64,000 nt of DNA from Timema cristinae (lineage: Eukaryota; Arthropoda; Insecta; Phasmatodea; Timematidae), in assembly GCA_039000515.1 (NCBI GenBank), contig JBCFYV010000012.1, forward strand, positions 91,021,588-91,085,587, read 5' to 3'. A program made the position numbers and the translations under genes. Below, piece by piece: positions 32,156 to 45,411 of the stretch (position 1 is its first letter; each line of letters opens with the position of its first letter). A model generated the notes under the pieces. It was given only the letters and a program-made list of their open reading frames with translations. It ran no database searches and was not told the origin of the DNA.

Positions 32156-32448
32156 TAATAGGTGACCTGGTGGTCTAGGGGTAAGGTGTCAGACTTCTGT
32201 GCTTGGGGTCTGGGGTTCAATCCTCGGTCCTGGCACAGATTCATCTGAATTCCAAACTCTTCTTTCATCTCTGATAAGACATCTTGTGAATGTGGGGGAA
32301 TGCCAGGCCTCCACCGTGGTTCGGATCCCACGTTAAACTGTAGGTCCTTCATTTCATTTCACAATCACCCTACCATTACACATTAATGTAAGTGCGTATA
32401 ACGCGAACGGGTAGTAAGACGTGGTGCTAATAATAATAATAATAATAA

Positions 32449-32482
<34 letters not shown>

Positions 32483-32510
32483 TAAAATAATAATACAATA
32501 AGTGAACTTT
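32156..32510 (+). repeat. SINE family B, full length, with long (TAA)n tail
   Basis: Starts GGTGACCTGGTGGTCTAGGG with B-box GGGGTTCAATCCTCGG. It ends GTAGTAAGACGTGGTGCTAA, followed by about 70 bp of TAA/TAAAA repeats. Confidence 0.92.
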
Positions 32511-32765
32511 ACTAAGTGCGATTGTTTGTAATGGTGTTTGTAATAGTATACCAAAATTTAAACGGTTATAAAATGTTAACAAAACATTGAAATTTAAAGA
32601 AAAATATTTCACACAAATGTACGTTGTCAATTTTAAATTTTTTTTAAATTAAATGTGAAATTTAAGTCCACCTGTTGAAGTGAGCCCTCTACTAATACAA
32701 ATTTCAGATAAATATCATCAGCCAACGGATGCCTCATCACTCTAATTTGAATTATTTTAATTTGT

Positions 32766-33018
32766 ATTACCATCGGGCCTTACTACCTGTTAAGGTTTTA
32801 CGCATATATGATAATTAATCTAATGGTGTAAGATGAGGAAGGAAGAATTATAGAGGTAGTCTTACCCGCATTTGTGTGGGAGGAGAGAGGTAAACAATTT
32901 AGAAAAAAATCCATAGTATACCCGACCGGAATTCGAACCCCAATCTCCCCGTCTTCAGTAGGCCAGTTTAACACGAGAGTGACGCCTTAGGGCTTAAACC
33001 ATCCGGCCACTGAGGTAG
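32766..33018 (-). repeat. SINE family A copy
   Basis: Tail complement GGCCTTACTACCTGTTAAGG, body CTTACCCGCATTTGTGTGGG and box GGAATTCGAACCCCAATCTC. Confidence 0.8.
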
Positions 33019-33019
33019 T

Positions 33020-33765
33020 GAGTAGATTCAATTTTGGGTGAAAGAGAATGTGGGTTAAGTTTCATATTTTTACAGTTTTTATAATAAAAAAAATTGGGTC
33101 AAAACAAATAAAATATTGTTTCAGTAGTTACGTACAGTTTAATTTTCTACACTTAGTAATCTCAACAGTTCTTGAATACTCGTCTTGGGCATCGTTGAAT
33201 TTGAACAAGACTTGTTCTCTTCATTTAAAAGGTTTCTGTTCAAATACCACTAAGTGCATGGAAAAAATATATTGAGAGTTTTAAAAAGATTTTTGTGTTT
33301 TGAGACATACAATAAACGTATCTACTGAAGAAATATTTTATTAATTTTGTTCACAAATGTTTATTTTCTAAAAAAAAACCCTGCAAAAATACGTATCTTA
33401 GCTCGTGATCACTCACTAGATCCAGGCCGGACTTGTGTCAAGTGTGTTACCATATTATACCGTCCATGCCGCCGTACTTGGGGACGGGTACTATTGGAGG
33501 AAGGGGGAGCGTGCCCCGGGTGCAAATAAACCATGTAACGGCCCTGATTGCGTAGTTTTGGATATGAAGTTTGGGAACGAAATGGAGGTGACTTTAGAAC
33601 AGTGTAAAATAGGATACTATACGTGTTTTAAAATATTATCTAATTGATAACCTTTTTATCAACGATTTCCTGTTTGCACGGTTCCGTTGTGTTGGATAAG
33701 GTGACGCTGGGTCTATTGCGCAGTCTCTGTAAAGGAAGAGAGATGTATAAGAGGACAGGTGAGGA
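33020..33765. other. No gene seen
   Basis: Short frames here have no recognisable protein character. 33470-33530 is locally GC-rich. Confidence 0.35.
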
Positions 33766-33768
33766 CTT

Positions 33769-34313
33769 GATAAGCAATCAAGAGGACGTTACAAGGGTGT
33801 GGGGTGTGTCTCGAGTTGAGCGTCTGGCCTGGCAGATGCAGATAGTGTTGACCTTGGCGAGATAAGCAATCAAGAGGACGTTACAAGGGTGTGGGGTGTG
33901 TCTCGAGTTGAGGGTCTGGCCTGGCAGATGCAGATAGTGTTGACCTTGGCTGAGATAAGCAATCACGAGGACGTTACAAGGGTGTGGGGTGTGTCTCGAG
34001 TTGAGCGTCTGGCCTGGCAGATGCAGATAGTGTTGACCTTGGCGAGATAAGCAATCAAGAGGACTTACAAGGTGTGGTGTGTCTCGAGTGAGGTCTGCTT
34101 GGCAGATGCAGATAGTGTTGACCTTGGCGAATAAGCAATCACGAGGACGTTACAAGGGTGTGGGGTGTGTCTCGAGTTGAGCGTCTGGCCTGGCAGATGC
34201 AGATAGTGTTGACCTTAGCGAGATAAGCAATCAAGAGGACGTTACAAGGGTGTGGGGTGTGTCTCGAGTTGAGGGTCTGGCTTGGCAGATGCAGATAGTG
34301 TTGACCTTGGCGC
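33769..34313 (+). repeat. ~93-bp tandem repeat, six copies
   Basis: GATAAGCAATCAAGAGGACG to GCAGATAGTGTTGACCTTGG recurs at about 33769, 33862, 33953, 34047, 34130 and 34224. Copy 4 is about 10 bp shorter through several small deletions; others differ by single bases. Confidence 0.92.
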
Positions 34314-34904
34314 ACCTGTCAGGAACAAGTGAGGCATGAGTATCGACCAGATTTACAAAACATACAATTTTCCCCCTTGCTCCTAGTGCTTTTAAGGGTG
34401 CGCCTGAGCAGATGTGTTTCATTGTCATATTCGATTTGTTTAGTTGTCACATTCGATTTGATTAATAATTGATTTGAAACTTATTTAAAAAATACTGATA
34501 TCGCACATTTGTATAAAATAATAAATAGTGTTCATGGAGTTGGTTTGAAATATACTATTTGAGTCTTTAAAATAAGAAGATATTTCTGACATCAAACATT
34601 TCCCTAGAAAACTTGACTCTCGGCTCGTTCTTTTCTTTTTTTAAATCAAACCTTTTATTTAAATTTAAACTAAATTTAAACTTTTAGGTAACACTATTCA
34701 ATATAATTGTACCAAATCAATTTTTCTTATTTTATTGTGGGAGAAACGCGTAGCAATAAAATACAAACTCTCTTTAACGTTATCATTGAACAGTAAAAAT
34801 ATGTAAAACAACTTGCCCAAACTTATTCTTTATCCCTCACCCAAATCCCTCAGGAGGAGTTAATTGTGCCATTTTATGAACGTACCCTCGGTTAGCAGGA
34901 AGGG

Positions 34905-35100
34905 TAACAAGCTCACCTTGCAATTAGGACGTGGTGTAATCAGTCAAGGTAATACCGAGTCCCATTAAGGTATAAATTATAAGACAAGGTCACGGTGTAA
35001 TCAGTCGTGGTTGTTTGGTTCCACTATGATGTAGTTTATAAGATAGTATTATTGATGTAATAAGTTTAAGGTAATGCTGCTAACTTGCTTGGCTCCACTA
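34905..35100 (+). repeat. Diverged relative of the 5160-5545 tandem repeat
   Basis: Phrases such as ACCTTGCAATTAGGACG, GTGTAATCAGTCAAGGTAAT and GGTTCCACTATGATGTAG match the 72-bp unit at 5160-5545 with many substitutions, in about three units. Confidence 0.5.
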
Positions 35101-35136
35101 TTGTGTAGCCTAAATAATATCAATAATTAGTATAAA

Positions 35137-35466
35137 GGTGACCTGGTGGTCTAGGGGTAAGGTGTCAGTCTTGTGTGCTGGGGTTAGAGGGTTCAATCCT
35201 CGGTCCCGGCACAGATTTATCTGATTACCAAACCCTTCCTTCACCTCTAACAAGACGTTTATTAATCACAACTTGTGAATGTGAGGAATGCCAGACCTCC
35301 ACCGTGGTTCGGATTCCACGTTAAACTGTAGGTCCTCCATTTCATCTCACAATCACCCTACCATTACACATTAGCGTAAGTGCGTATAACCCGAACGGAT
35401 AGTAAGACGCGGTGCTAATAATAATAATAATATAATATAATAATAATAATAATAAATATAATAATA
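35137..35466 (+). repeat. SINE family B, full length
   Basis: Head GGTGACCTGGTGGTCTAGGG, tail GTAGTAAGACGCGGTGCTAA with (TAA)n. AGTATAAA at 35129-35136 and 35467-35474 is a likely target duplication. Confidence 0.9.
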
Positions 35467-35944
35467 AGTATAAATTTCGTGTATTCTGAAACTTAACACT
35501 CGATTCCAATGTTAAAATTACTTATTATTTATATACTTAATCATTTACTACACTCCCTCCTCCTTTTCCCTCTCTTCTACCCACCCATCCTCTTAAAAGA
35601 AAAAGGAGAAAAAAAATAATGATTTGATAGTGCCGCTGTTTCAAGATTGTATTTATTTTCACTTTTTGTTCTCGCATTTTTTTCCAGCCCTTTTCCATCC
35701 CCCTCTTGCACAGCCCAATAAAGTCCAAAAGAAACATACGTACGCAGGTTCTTTATGATTTGCCGATGTTGGAGAGAGGAGGCGTAGAGAAAGTTCTCGC
35801 CCCTCTACCCTCTCAACAATTTCTTGACCCGCGGGGTATTTCTCTTATTGGGTCGTATTTCCCGCGTTATCGGCGGCACAGGACGGGTCTCGTGGTTTCA
35901 CTATATACTAGATCCTCTTTGATGGCTCATTACTTAGACTTAGC

Positions 35945-36380
35945 AGGACTTTCTCTATCCCTCTTTCTCTGTCTTTATCCTTTTCTCTTGCCTGCCTTCT
36001 TTCTTCGCCCATCTTTTCCTCTCTTTCATCAGTCTTTTTTCTCCGTCTTCTCTTTCACTCTCTCTTTTTTCTCTGTCCCCTCTATTTCTCTCATTTACAT
36101 TCTTAACTATTTACTTTTTTCCAACCTCTTCCTCTCATGTGCCTATTTATATGCCTATCCCTCTCGTTCCCCCCCTTTTACCTATTTTTTTTTTGCTTAG
36201 CTATCTCTCTTCTACCCCTCTTTTGCCTTGTTTTGTCTCTCTCACTTTCCCTCAATTTTCCTTTGCTTATCTATTTGTATTTCTTTTCCCTTTCTATATA
36301 CGTTTCATTTTACTTTTCTCGTGTTATACCTTTCTCCCTTTGCATCTATTTATTTATGATTTTTTTTATCCTTGTATATT
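35945..36380. repeat. Pyrimidine-rich (CT) low-complexity tract
   Basis: Plus strand is strongly C/T-biased for about 430 bp, which keeps several frames open with Phe/Ser/Leu-rich peptides. I treat these as artefacts of composition. Confidence 0.8.
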
Positions 36381-36517
36381 TCACTTTCTTAGAAAAATAA
36401 TGAGTCGGAATCATTTGATGCAGCAGTATCTTTGATGAAAGGAATGCCCCCCTCTCTCACCAAATCTCTTTGGAATTTCCTCACAAGCCTGTGCGCTACT
36501 TCAATATTTAATTCAAT

Positions 36518-36763
36518 TTAGCACCGTGTATTACTACCCGTTCGGGTTATACACTTAAGTACTAATTACGCTAATGGGTTAGAAATTGGGAAGGTTGAAT
36601 TCATAGGTAGTGAACCCGCATTCGCATGGAGGGAGAGGGGAATTCCATTTAGGAAAACCACCCTCAGTTCATCCGACCCAGATTCGAACCTTGATCTTCC
36701 CGTCCTCAGCAGTCTATCTCAACACAAAACTAGCGCGTTAGGTAACTACGCCACCGAGGCTGA
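36518..36763 (-). repeat. SINE family A copy, near full length
   Basis: Tail TTAGCACCGTGTATTACTAC, body GTGAACCCGCATTCGCATGG, box GATTCGAACCTTGATC, head CTACGCCACCGAGGC. Confidence 0.88.
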
Positions 36764-37199
36764 TTCACTTTGCAATAATTTTTGTCACAATACTCGCTTC
36801 TCGTCTCAAGTTGAGATTACTGGGTATGATTTGACGCAAAGATATTGCGAGATAAAAGGAGTTTACACTTCTATCTCTGTCTTTCTACCGCTTTGAATAG
36901 TTTCAGTAGATGTGGCGTTAAGTGAATGCGATCGTTTGTGCTAAACGCCAGCTATAAAATAATGTATAGCTGTTTTTAGTGTACAAGCCCGTCTGCGTGG
37001 TCATTTGGTCAGCTAGGTTATCTACAGTTTCATAGTAACTTGGCAATGCCAAAAATTGTTTCGTATTTCCTTGTGTTCGTTTTACCACCCATACACTAGG
37101 ATTTTTTTTTGCGCAAGGGTTGGGTTATAAGTTAGTTTGTAAGTCGTGTCCTAATCCAACCCTCTGTTAAGAATGCACAATCATTTAATCCAGACCGTA

Positions 37200-37430
37200 T
37201 TGATCGGTATGCGGGCTAAAGGTAAGGCCCATATAGCCTGGTTTGTCAGTGATGGGTAGGTTGGAGTTCAAATTCTGACCCAGTGTACTGAAGGTGTTTT
37301 GCCCCTAAATGGTTTACCACTCTCCCTCCACGCAATTAGGGTACGTTTTATCTAAATTACACTTTCCTCGTCCCTTTCCCATTAGTGTAGACCTAAATAT
37401 GTGGAGAGCTCGGCAGGGTAGTGAGATTCA
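37200..37430 (+). repeat. SINE family A copy, diverged
   Basis: GAGTTCAAATTCTGACCC box and GTTTACCACTCTCCCTCCAC body; tail CGGCAGGGTAGTGAGATTC. Confidence 0.65.
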
Positions 37431-37439
37431 TTGGAGAAA

Positions 37440-38410
37440 ATAAATAAAATAATAAAATTTAACTTTTTTGATTTTAATCATTTGTGATGTTAAATCATTC
37501 CATATTCTTTTTATTGAATGCTCTATAAGACTTTTTGACCTACCATTGCACCTACTAGTGATGTCACAATGAGTTTCCTGACCGAGCTACTTCTGAGATA
37601 ATTATGCGCCCACAGCTGTTTTGAAGGTGTCTATGTTTTATGACCACAAAGTGTACAACTAGTGTGCGTGTTTGTGTGTGTGTGAACTCTTCGCTCACAG
37701 TAAAAAACCAACTGTTATGAGTATGACGTACAAACTCACTAGGCAGCCCCCCCCCCCCCCCCCCCCCCCACTGCTGGATCAACACAACCAATCGTGGTTG
37801 GTACAGTATCAGACCTGAAAATTAGATAATTTGGTGTGATAGGGAATAATTAAGGTTAATTTAGGGAAATTAAAAAAAATCACTAATACTTTTAAAGAAA
37901 TGTTGGCAAATTTAATTTTCGAAGTAGTAACCCAATTCTTTTATCTCGAATTCGTGCGATTTTGCGCACACGTACAGATTTGTTTTTAATAATCTCTTGG
38001 GTGTGAATTTAACAACAACAAAAAATTGAACATAACGATGTTTTATAACCTTGCCTTTAAAATACTGTAAAAATACATATTTTTGGTCTAGAAAACCTTG
38101 AAAAGTCAGGAGATTCCTAAACTCTCAAAGTTTATTAAACATGAGGAGGCCTATGTACTAGTGGATCTACATTCAGGCGTGTGCTTGTAGCGATGAAATA
38201 TAGTGACGCTTAAAAAGGGCTAATTTATCAAGTTTAGCTGAAATTTTCTTTTCCATTTTAGTGAACAAAACTTTCGGCACACATTTCTCTAGATTTTCCT
38301 ACCATACTCATTATTTAAGGCTAATTTTTTTTAATATTCCTTTAATAGAAAAATTATCTCTAAACGGCATTACTTTCTTCACATTCATATTCGTTTAATT
38401 GAGTCTAGTT
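37440..38410. other. AT-rich DNA with a poly-C run
   Basis: A run of more than 20 C residues lies at 37747-37769. A (TG)n stretch lies near 37660-37684. No gene seen. Confidence 0.45.
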
Positions 38411-38414
38411 TGGT

Positions 38415-38760
38415 TATTCGGTGATTTAGAGGTCCTGGTTCGAATCCCGGTTGGAGTACTAAGTTTATTTTTGTCTAAATGGTTTCCTACTCTCTACACG
38501 CAGATGCATACACATTTATTCAAAATTCTACTATGAGGATGGACTCTCTGCCTAAGGACTTATTTTTTTCCACCACTGTGTCTTATTACTCGTCCGGGAT
38601 ACACACATTTATTAAACTAACAGAGCAGCGATAAAAAAAATTAGAAATTGGAGGAAACATACCCGAATTCGTGTAGATTGATATTGGGTAGCCATTTAGT
38701 GAATAAATATCCTCATTATACGTGGTCGCGATTCTAATGCCGACCTCTACGTCACAATAA
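38415..38760. repeat. Two SINE A fragments in opposite orientation
   Basis: 38415-38540 is plus (GGTTCGAATCCCGG box, TTTCCTACTCTCTACACGCA). 38558-38760 is minus (CTGTGTCTTATTACTCGTCC, ATACCCGAATTCGTGTAG). Confidence 0.55.
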
Positions 38761-41115
38761 AATCAAACTAGATGAGCCTGACGTTTGGTCTGCTTGCCCA
38801 CCGATTGCTCGAAGGTGACCAGTGAGTTGCGCGTGTAGGCGTCCCAACGCTCGGCTGCGACTGAAGTGGGACGACACTAAAGTGTTTCAACCAGAGTAAT
38901 GGGCCTTGTTACATCCTCGCGTCTAAATTGTGCCAGGGTTGTTAGCGATATCTATCTATCTATATATGGGTGTTGGGATTGTATGGTTGGTTAGCATGCG
39001 CGTCACTTGTCGAGAATGTGCACAATCTAATAAAGTGGCCTTTGTTGTCACGTTATTCCATGAAGGAATACCCAGTGCGTATCTCCTTTACGGGTGTAGT
39101 TTTTCCTTTAGATGTGCAGTGTTTGTGTTTCTAATGCCCATTTACGGTGACTTTGTAGTGGACTTTTTTGAAAATATATTAATACTAGTAGTTATTTTAA
39201 CAGTATACCTCGCTCCTTATATTCCAAAAATGCTAAGTACATCATGTTAAGAATTATGTCATATTCGTACACGACTTGAAGAATTTGATACATTTATTTT
39301 CACTTTGCTCGAAAGCCGTTTTACGTTTACGAAATATACGTGGCGCACTATTAAATTAATTTTCAAATATTCCATCCACATTTCCACCATTTTGACCTAT
39401 GTATAGCAAATCACTTAAACTATCTGTTGTGAGATTGACAATTCTCAAACATTGAACCACAGTGAGATACACTCAGATGAAACAGTCTCATTACGTAATT
39501 AAATTTTTAACTGAACAGATCAAGGTTCGAGATTTTGTCACCTGACCACTCCATGTAGCAATGGCTGAGTGTGGTAACTGATAGGGTAGGTGGTTAGAAA
39601 GGTAAGGATTCGGTCATTCTATGACAGGCGCGCCCTTGAAGGTCTGCAAACTCTGTATGCAGAGAGAGATTACTTTAGGATGAGGAATGACCGTCCTCAT
39701 CCTCTCAACTCTTCCCAGCATGGCTTTGATAACCTCACAAAATGTCCGACGTTGCCTACTTGGTGAGTTTAAAACTATTTTGCATCTTAACTTGACGCAC
39801 CTAAACACTCGACATTGACTTGCTTTTTAAAATTGCCCTTTTCTGGTTTCTTATTCTAGAGAAACATATAGTACCATGGACTTTTTGATTTAAACCCTGG
39901 CAGGAAGATTCTTACAGGCCATTTTCGTGACCATGTCACATAGTCTAAGTGTAGATAATTTATAAAATATGCTTACGAAAAAAAAATGAATATAAAAATA
40001 ATAAATTTGTGACAGTTTAAAACTATTTTTTAGAATTATTTAAGAATTGATGGTTTTAGTTTTAACGTTATATATTTAAAACTCGCTGAGTAAAACTTAA
40101 ATTCGTTAGAACGTCACAGGTAGGCAACGTTCTTAACATGCGTGAATATCGCTAATATTGAAATCTTGGGAAAATACACTTGACGTTAAGGGGACTGCCA
40201 ACCCAAGCGATGAGACGCTTTGCAGACCTCTATAAATCCCACGTTAGCTAAGAGATTGTTAGTTATTTCAAAATAGTGCTCATTCCTAAATGAATATTAG
40301 GTCTAACTATATCAGTATTCTTACCTAGGGCTTAAATATATATTTATACTTTACAGGATTGTACATCGTGTATTACAGGATTGTCTCTAGAAGTACCTTT
40401 ATTAGCGATTGAAAAATAAATTTATAGTAGTCAAAATTGAAGTGTGGTCGCTGTATTTAGTTTACATCTGTAAATATAATACCAACTGTCAAATGTGACA
40501 GTTGCATAGCGCCTTGATTGGCGTAAGTCTAGATGAAAGTAGGCTGGCTACCTTTTTATAGTTGCTATGCACCTGAAGAACTGGGTAAACAAATATATTT
40601 TTGTGTCTGAAAATTTCACCAAAACATCCTTAGAAAAGTACTGGAATAGTTGGAAAATTTAAATGCTATTTTTAAATACTAGGCGTTTGCTTGGAAGGCA
40701 AAGCTAAATGAAAAACTAAACACTTGGGTACATCACGTATTTTATGGCCCTTCTCTCTTTCTAACCCCTTGAGTTGTGAAACAATTGCTTACATTTCCTC
40801 ATACAAGTCAAAACACCAATAGCGCGACTTTATTATGCTCAATTTTGTGAAAAATTAAATTTCATTCCTCTGTACTGCTCTTAAAAGTGTATCAAAAAAT
40901 GAGAATTCCTATTGAAAACACAGGAAATTTTGTATTAATAAATTAGTGCCAACCCTGCTTTTTTTTTGAAAATAAGTAAACGTTACTTCAGTTTATAGCC
41001 ATATCAAGTCTCTTTAGCAAAGGGCTGTTTAGCAGTATTTAGTTGAAATACTTTGAGGCAGTGACTTTATTACCGTAATTACATCATACTTAGTTACTCT
41101 TTCGATTGATAACCT
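38761..41115. other. Unassigned AT-rich DNA
   Basis: A 106-codon plus-strand frame at 38930-39250 is hydrophobic but has no family character and no support. A perfect small hairpin (AGGATGAGGA ... TCCTCATCCT) sits at 39677-39706. No gene claimed. Confidence 0.35.
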
Positions 41116-41338
41116 TCCCGGCACAGATTTATCTGATTACCAAACCCTTCCTTCACCTCTGACAAGACATCTTGTGAATGTGGGGAATGCCAGGCCTCCA
41201 CCGTGGTTCGGATTCCACGTTAAACTGTAGGTCCTTCATTTCATCTCACAATCATCCTACCATTACACATTAGCGTAAGTGCGTATAACCCGAACGGGTA
41301 GTAAGAGGCGGTGCTAATAATAATAATAATAATAATGA
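41116..41338 (+). repeat. SINE family B, 5'-truncated
   Basis: Starts at CCCGGCACAGATTTATCTGA, missing the tRNA-like head, and ends with the shared tail plus (TAA)n. 5' truncation fits target-primed reverse transcription. Confidence 0.88.
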
Positions 41339-41542
41339 TTGATAACCTAAATTATTCACAAGGTTGCAGCTCTGTTATTCATAAATAATACATCAACGTA
41401 CATTTTTAAATCAACAATACTTGTTTTTGTCACAATTAGCTGGCAAATTTGGTCAAACTTTTCAGAAAATATGTTACAAGTGAGCTCTTGTCTTTAAACT
41501 GGAAAGTGACATTTTTGTTGTTGAAAAATAATCAATATTTCG

Positions 41543-41787
41543 TCACCCGAAAATGCAAGTGTTCTATGTCCAATTATTCACTTTTGTTTAAAAGACCATT
41601 GAAGTTTGACCTTATGTATAAAAGCAATGTTACTAGAGGACAACTCGAATTTGTATCTTCTTAAGTAGTTATATAGTAGTCTTAATTTCACCTCAGGTGA
41701 ATCATATGCATTCTAATCAAACGTAAAGACAAAATATCTCAAATTTAGCCATTTTTGAGATAGAACACTTGGATTATCGGGTGACGA
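41543..41787. repeat. Short inverted repeat
   Basis: TCGTCACCCGAAAATGCAAG near 41540 faces the complement of CTTGGATTATCGGGTGACGA near 41768. Arms of about 27 bp, 190 bp apart. Could be a MITE core, but no target duplication was found. Confidence 0.4.
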
Positions 41788-42236
41788 TTTGTGTTTTAAA
41801 TAGGCATATTTCATTAATAATTACATCACATTTGGTAGATATGTTCACGCACCGCTTTCCAATGACTTCGAAGCATCTTTAAGAAATTGTACATAATACT
41901 CTTCCGAAATTGAGCTTATTTAATATTTTTTAGCATTTTTAATGTTTGAGGTTCGATAAAAAAATACATTCTTTCAGTTCTGGTAAAGCTTGTTCACCTT
42001 TTTTTTTATATTGGTCAAGTCTTATTTTTTATTTTTACTGGGCAAAGATTTTGCTATACAGGAATATGACCTGGCAAAGAACCATTTTCACATTGAGTCC
42101 ACAAAACCAGCCGAGCACCAAACGTCAGGCCTCCTTCCTTTTTTTGGAAAAGTCGGGTAAAAATGACATGTTTTCGCTGCAAAATATGTTGAAAACAGTT
42201 TATCTGTGTCCTTACCCTCTATCAAAAAATTGACTT

Positions 42237-42545
42237 GGAATTAGGTATCTCCATAACGGCTTTCCTGTAATCATTTAATTAGGTATCTCCTTAACGGCTC
42301 TCCTGTAATCATTTAAATAAGTATCTCTATAACGGCTCTCCTGTAATCATTTAAATAGGTATCTCCATAACGGCTCTCCTGTAATCATTTAAATAGGTAT
42401 CTCCTTAACGGCTCTCCTGTAATCATTTAAATAGGTATCTCCATAACGGCTCTCCTGTAATCATTTAAATAGGTATCTCCTTAACGGCTCTCCTGTAATA
42501 ATTTAAATAGGTATCTCCATAACGGCTCTCCTGTAATTATTTAAT
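42237..42545 (+). repeat. ~43-bp tandem repeat, seven copies
   Basis: TAGGTATCTCCATAACGGCT followed by CTCCTGTAATCATTTAAA repeats; CCA/CTT variants alternate between copies in part, which suggests amplification of dimers. Confidence 0.9.
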
Positions 42546-42549
42546 TCCC

Positions 42550-43165
42550 TTACGACAGTGTTCGTTTGAAACCCTTTGTTAAAAATACAACAAAAACGTC
42601 ATTTGACTCCCTAGTTACACTTGACTCTTTGAAAAGCTATACAGTTTTTTTTTTATTCCTGCAATGCAAACAACTTCAATAAAAACATGTCGCTTTTAAT
42701 TTTGTGCAGGTCTTCATGTATACATGATAGAGGGGGTGGCAACTTGAAGTGGTAGTTGCCGGAAATACTGCCCGCTCTCCCCCATTCATCACCCCTCCCG
42801 GTAGATAGCCTGACATGGAAAGGGCGTGTGGCCCTTAATTGTCAAAGTGTGTCCCTCCGGCAGAGTCCAACCCATCTCTTCCAACGCAAACATTTCCAGA
42901 GCCTCATCTTTGGATGTAAAGAGTTGGCGTCAGGAAGTGCGAGGCTGAGCTGTATTACTTTTTAGGAAAGTGTTTTTTAGGGTTAACAAACATTGAATTA
43001 CATTTTATACACCTTTCCTCTTTCCTTTATGCTTGACTGTATGTTTGTTACCCATCCACACAGCTAACGGGCTAGCGATGCAGACTACAGTTAGAAGAGC
43101 CTGTATAATTTCTCGTTGCTTATGTATACACGTTTTCACATAATTGTATACATCCTGTATTTGTC
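42550..43165. other. No gene seen
   Basis: Includes a moderately GC-rich patch at 42740-42950 without recognisable coding content. Confidence 0.35.
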
Positions 43166-43680
43166 TAGCTACGCGTATTACCACCCGTCCGAGCTATCCG
43201 CATATATAGATTTATATATAGGTATATGTGTATAATGTATACAGGATGTCCGAAAAGTTACTGTGCACTGAATTTACAAATGGTAGTAATGCATTAATAC
43301 AGAAATTTTTAATTGCATTTGAATGTAATGGGAAAGGTCTTTCCCAACATGTAGAGGCGTGCGCAGGAATGTCTGAACGTCTGTGGGGGCCATTTTCAAC
43401 ACATCTTATAGGAACCATGGTAAGTATAATTATTATTACATTGCTACAATAAGTACATTCAGTGCACAGATACTTTTTTTGGACACCCTGTATGGATATA
43501 CGCTTAGTAGGGAAGAGGTTAGGACGGTATAGTTCTAGAGAAAATAGACCTGCATTTCCGTCAAGGGAGAGTAGTGTGAAACCAATTAGGAAAAGTACAT
43601 CTCAGTGTACCCGACAGGAATTCAAACCCCGATCGTATGAGATGAACGCTTTTGTCCACATGACAACCGATACCATGGCA
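43166..43680 (-). repeat. SINE family A copy interrupted by a mariner-like MITE
   Basis: Tail complement (GCGTATTACCACCCGTCCGA) precedes the MITE, and body and box (TGCATTTCCGTCAAGGGAGA, GGAATTCAAACCCCGATC) follow it. Confidence 0.65.
43242..43490. mobile_element. Mariner-like MITE, 249 bp
   Basis: Inverted ends CAGGATGTCCGAAAAGTTAC and the complement of CAGGGTGTCCAAAAAAAGTA, then CTGTGCAC in both arms. TA flanks both ends (43240-43241, 43491-43492), the Tc1/mariner duplication. A short internal frame is too small to be a transposase. Confidence 0.82.
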
Positions 43681-43916
43681 CAAGTTAACCTGAATTATCG
43701 TTTTTTTTTCTTTTTCTTTTTTCTAAAGGTGCCGCTTACTTGTTGGTACATATCCTCACAGTGCGGTGTTTTTAAGAGGAATGGTATAGTATATTCACCA
43801 TTGCGTTTTTACCTGAATGACAGTTGGAAAAATCATGTTTAGGTTTGGGCCTGCCAACACTTGTAAAAGATCATTGTTTTGTTGCAAATGTTAAGTTTTT
43901 TAATTACATGCTATAT

Positions 43917-44064
43917 AGGGAATGCCAGGCCTCCACCGTGGTTCGGATTCCACGTTAAACTGTAGGTCCTTCATTTCATCTCACAATCACCCTACCATTA
44001 CACATTAGCGTAAGTGCGTATAACCCGAATGGGTAGTAAGACGTGGTGCTAATAATAATAATAC
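43917..44064 (+). repeat. SINE family B, strongly 5'-truncated
   Basis: Begins GGGAATGCCAGGCCTCCACC and ends with the shared tail and (TAA)n. Confidence 0.88.
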
Positions 44065-45405
44065 ATGCTATATTTTACATTTAAAATAAAGTAAACTTAA
44101 GATTTCTCACACTATTTCATTACTTTTAATAATTTCTTTTTATCCAATCCAAAACAATATGTTAAACATAATTAAAAGTACTTATTCTTTGTTTTGGAAT
44201 GTTGTATATGATGTGTAATATATAATGTATACATTAATATCTTTTTAATACAGGCATCGTATTTACTATGAAATGAAAAAATACTTGTCATTTTTTAATA
44301 TATAATTTTTTTTCTAAATATTTAACTAAAAATGCACCATTGTAAAGAGTTTGCTTGCATCATGATCAATCACATGGTTTAAATTCGTCGGTCGCCATTT
44401 TAAAGTTATACTTGTTAGACCTTTTGTGAAAGTGCTAAGAATAATATTTTTTAAGTGGAATAAAACGATAAATAAGCTTTGTGCCCGACATCAAATAAAT
44501 ATAAATAAAATTGGCCTAATTTACTGTGGCTATCTAACACAATCATATATTAGCATATGTTTTTATTACAGTTATCCAAAGTGACATATGTAAGCTGTTG
44601 GAATAGGAATATATTTGGGACTCTTTCTAGTAATGTTTTTAGCTGTCATACAAGTAAACTCGAATGGTGAATGTATTTTAGTTATGAAGCTTTAACATCA
44701 CTAAAACGATCCTCAATTATATATTAAAAATATGTTGTGAGCTTGTTAAAACAAATTAAATTTGTTTGAGGAAGGATGGATCTAAATTATAACATCTACT
44801 TTTTTTCTTACGTTAAAAAAGTATCAAACTTAAAATATTAATTTTTTAATTCGAAAGGAACATGTTTATACCTTTCAACTCCACTTTAGCATGAATCATG
44901 TTTTGGAATAGCTAGATGCTTCTTAAATAATGTAGGATTTTTTAACGTCTTTGGCACATTTTAATGCGTCAACAGGCGGTGCCCTTAATCTACGATAGTA
45001 CTTTTTCTGCTTTAACTCAACATTAATGGTGAATACAGTGATATGCACTGTACAGAGAAGAAAATCACAATACAGGCCCGGTCGGGTTTCAATCTCGTGA
45101 GTCTTGAGCTAACCTTGCTTGTAAGAAACAAATGAAGCACCATGCAAATGCTGTCCATGGCAAGATGGTTCAACTGTTGATATCGCCTGTGAGTAAACAG
45201 CTGAGTGTCTGCACGCGTGTAACTCGGGAGGTGAACATTGCACCCATGAAACAAAGGCAGCCGGGGCTACGGGTCCTTCGGCCGTGGGAGTTTCCGGACT
45301 ATTATTGTAACCTCAACGGTAAACACACACACACAATCATAAGATACGCTTCCGCCTTATTAGACCTTAACACTGCACCAGGGGTTGCCAACTTCTAAAC
45401 CCCTC
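44065..45405. other. AT-rich DNA, no gene seen
   Basis: 45030-45330 is less AT-rich and holds short frames on both strands, none of them protein-like enough to report as a gene. Confidence 0.35.
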
Positions 45406-45411
45406 AGGGCC

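Noticed and set aside
33769..34313. CRISPR-like array
   Set aside because: Units are contiguous with no unique spacers of constant size, and the setting is eukaryotic.
35706..36435. Hydrophobic Phe/Ser/Leu-rich plus-strand frames
   Set aside because: Composition artefact of a CT-rich tract; three overlapping frames all stay open.
38930..39250. 106-codon hydrophobic plus-strand frame
   Set aside because: No recognised family, no splice or promoter context, and AT-rich DNA gives such frames by chance.
39625..40230. Possible large inverted repeat (AGGTCTGCAAA and CGTTGCCTAC segments face each other)
   Set aside because: Only two short matching words about 100 bp apart in each arm; arms otherwise do not align.
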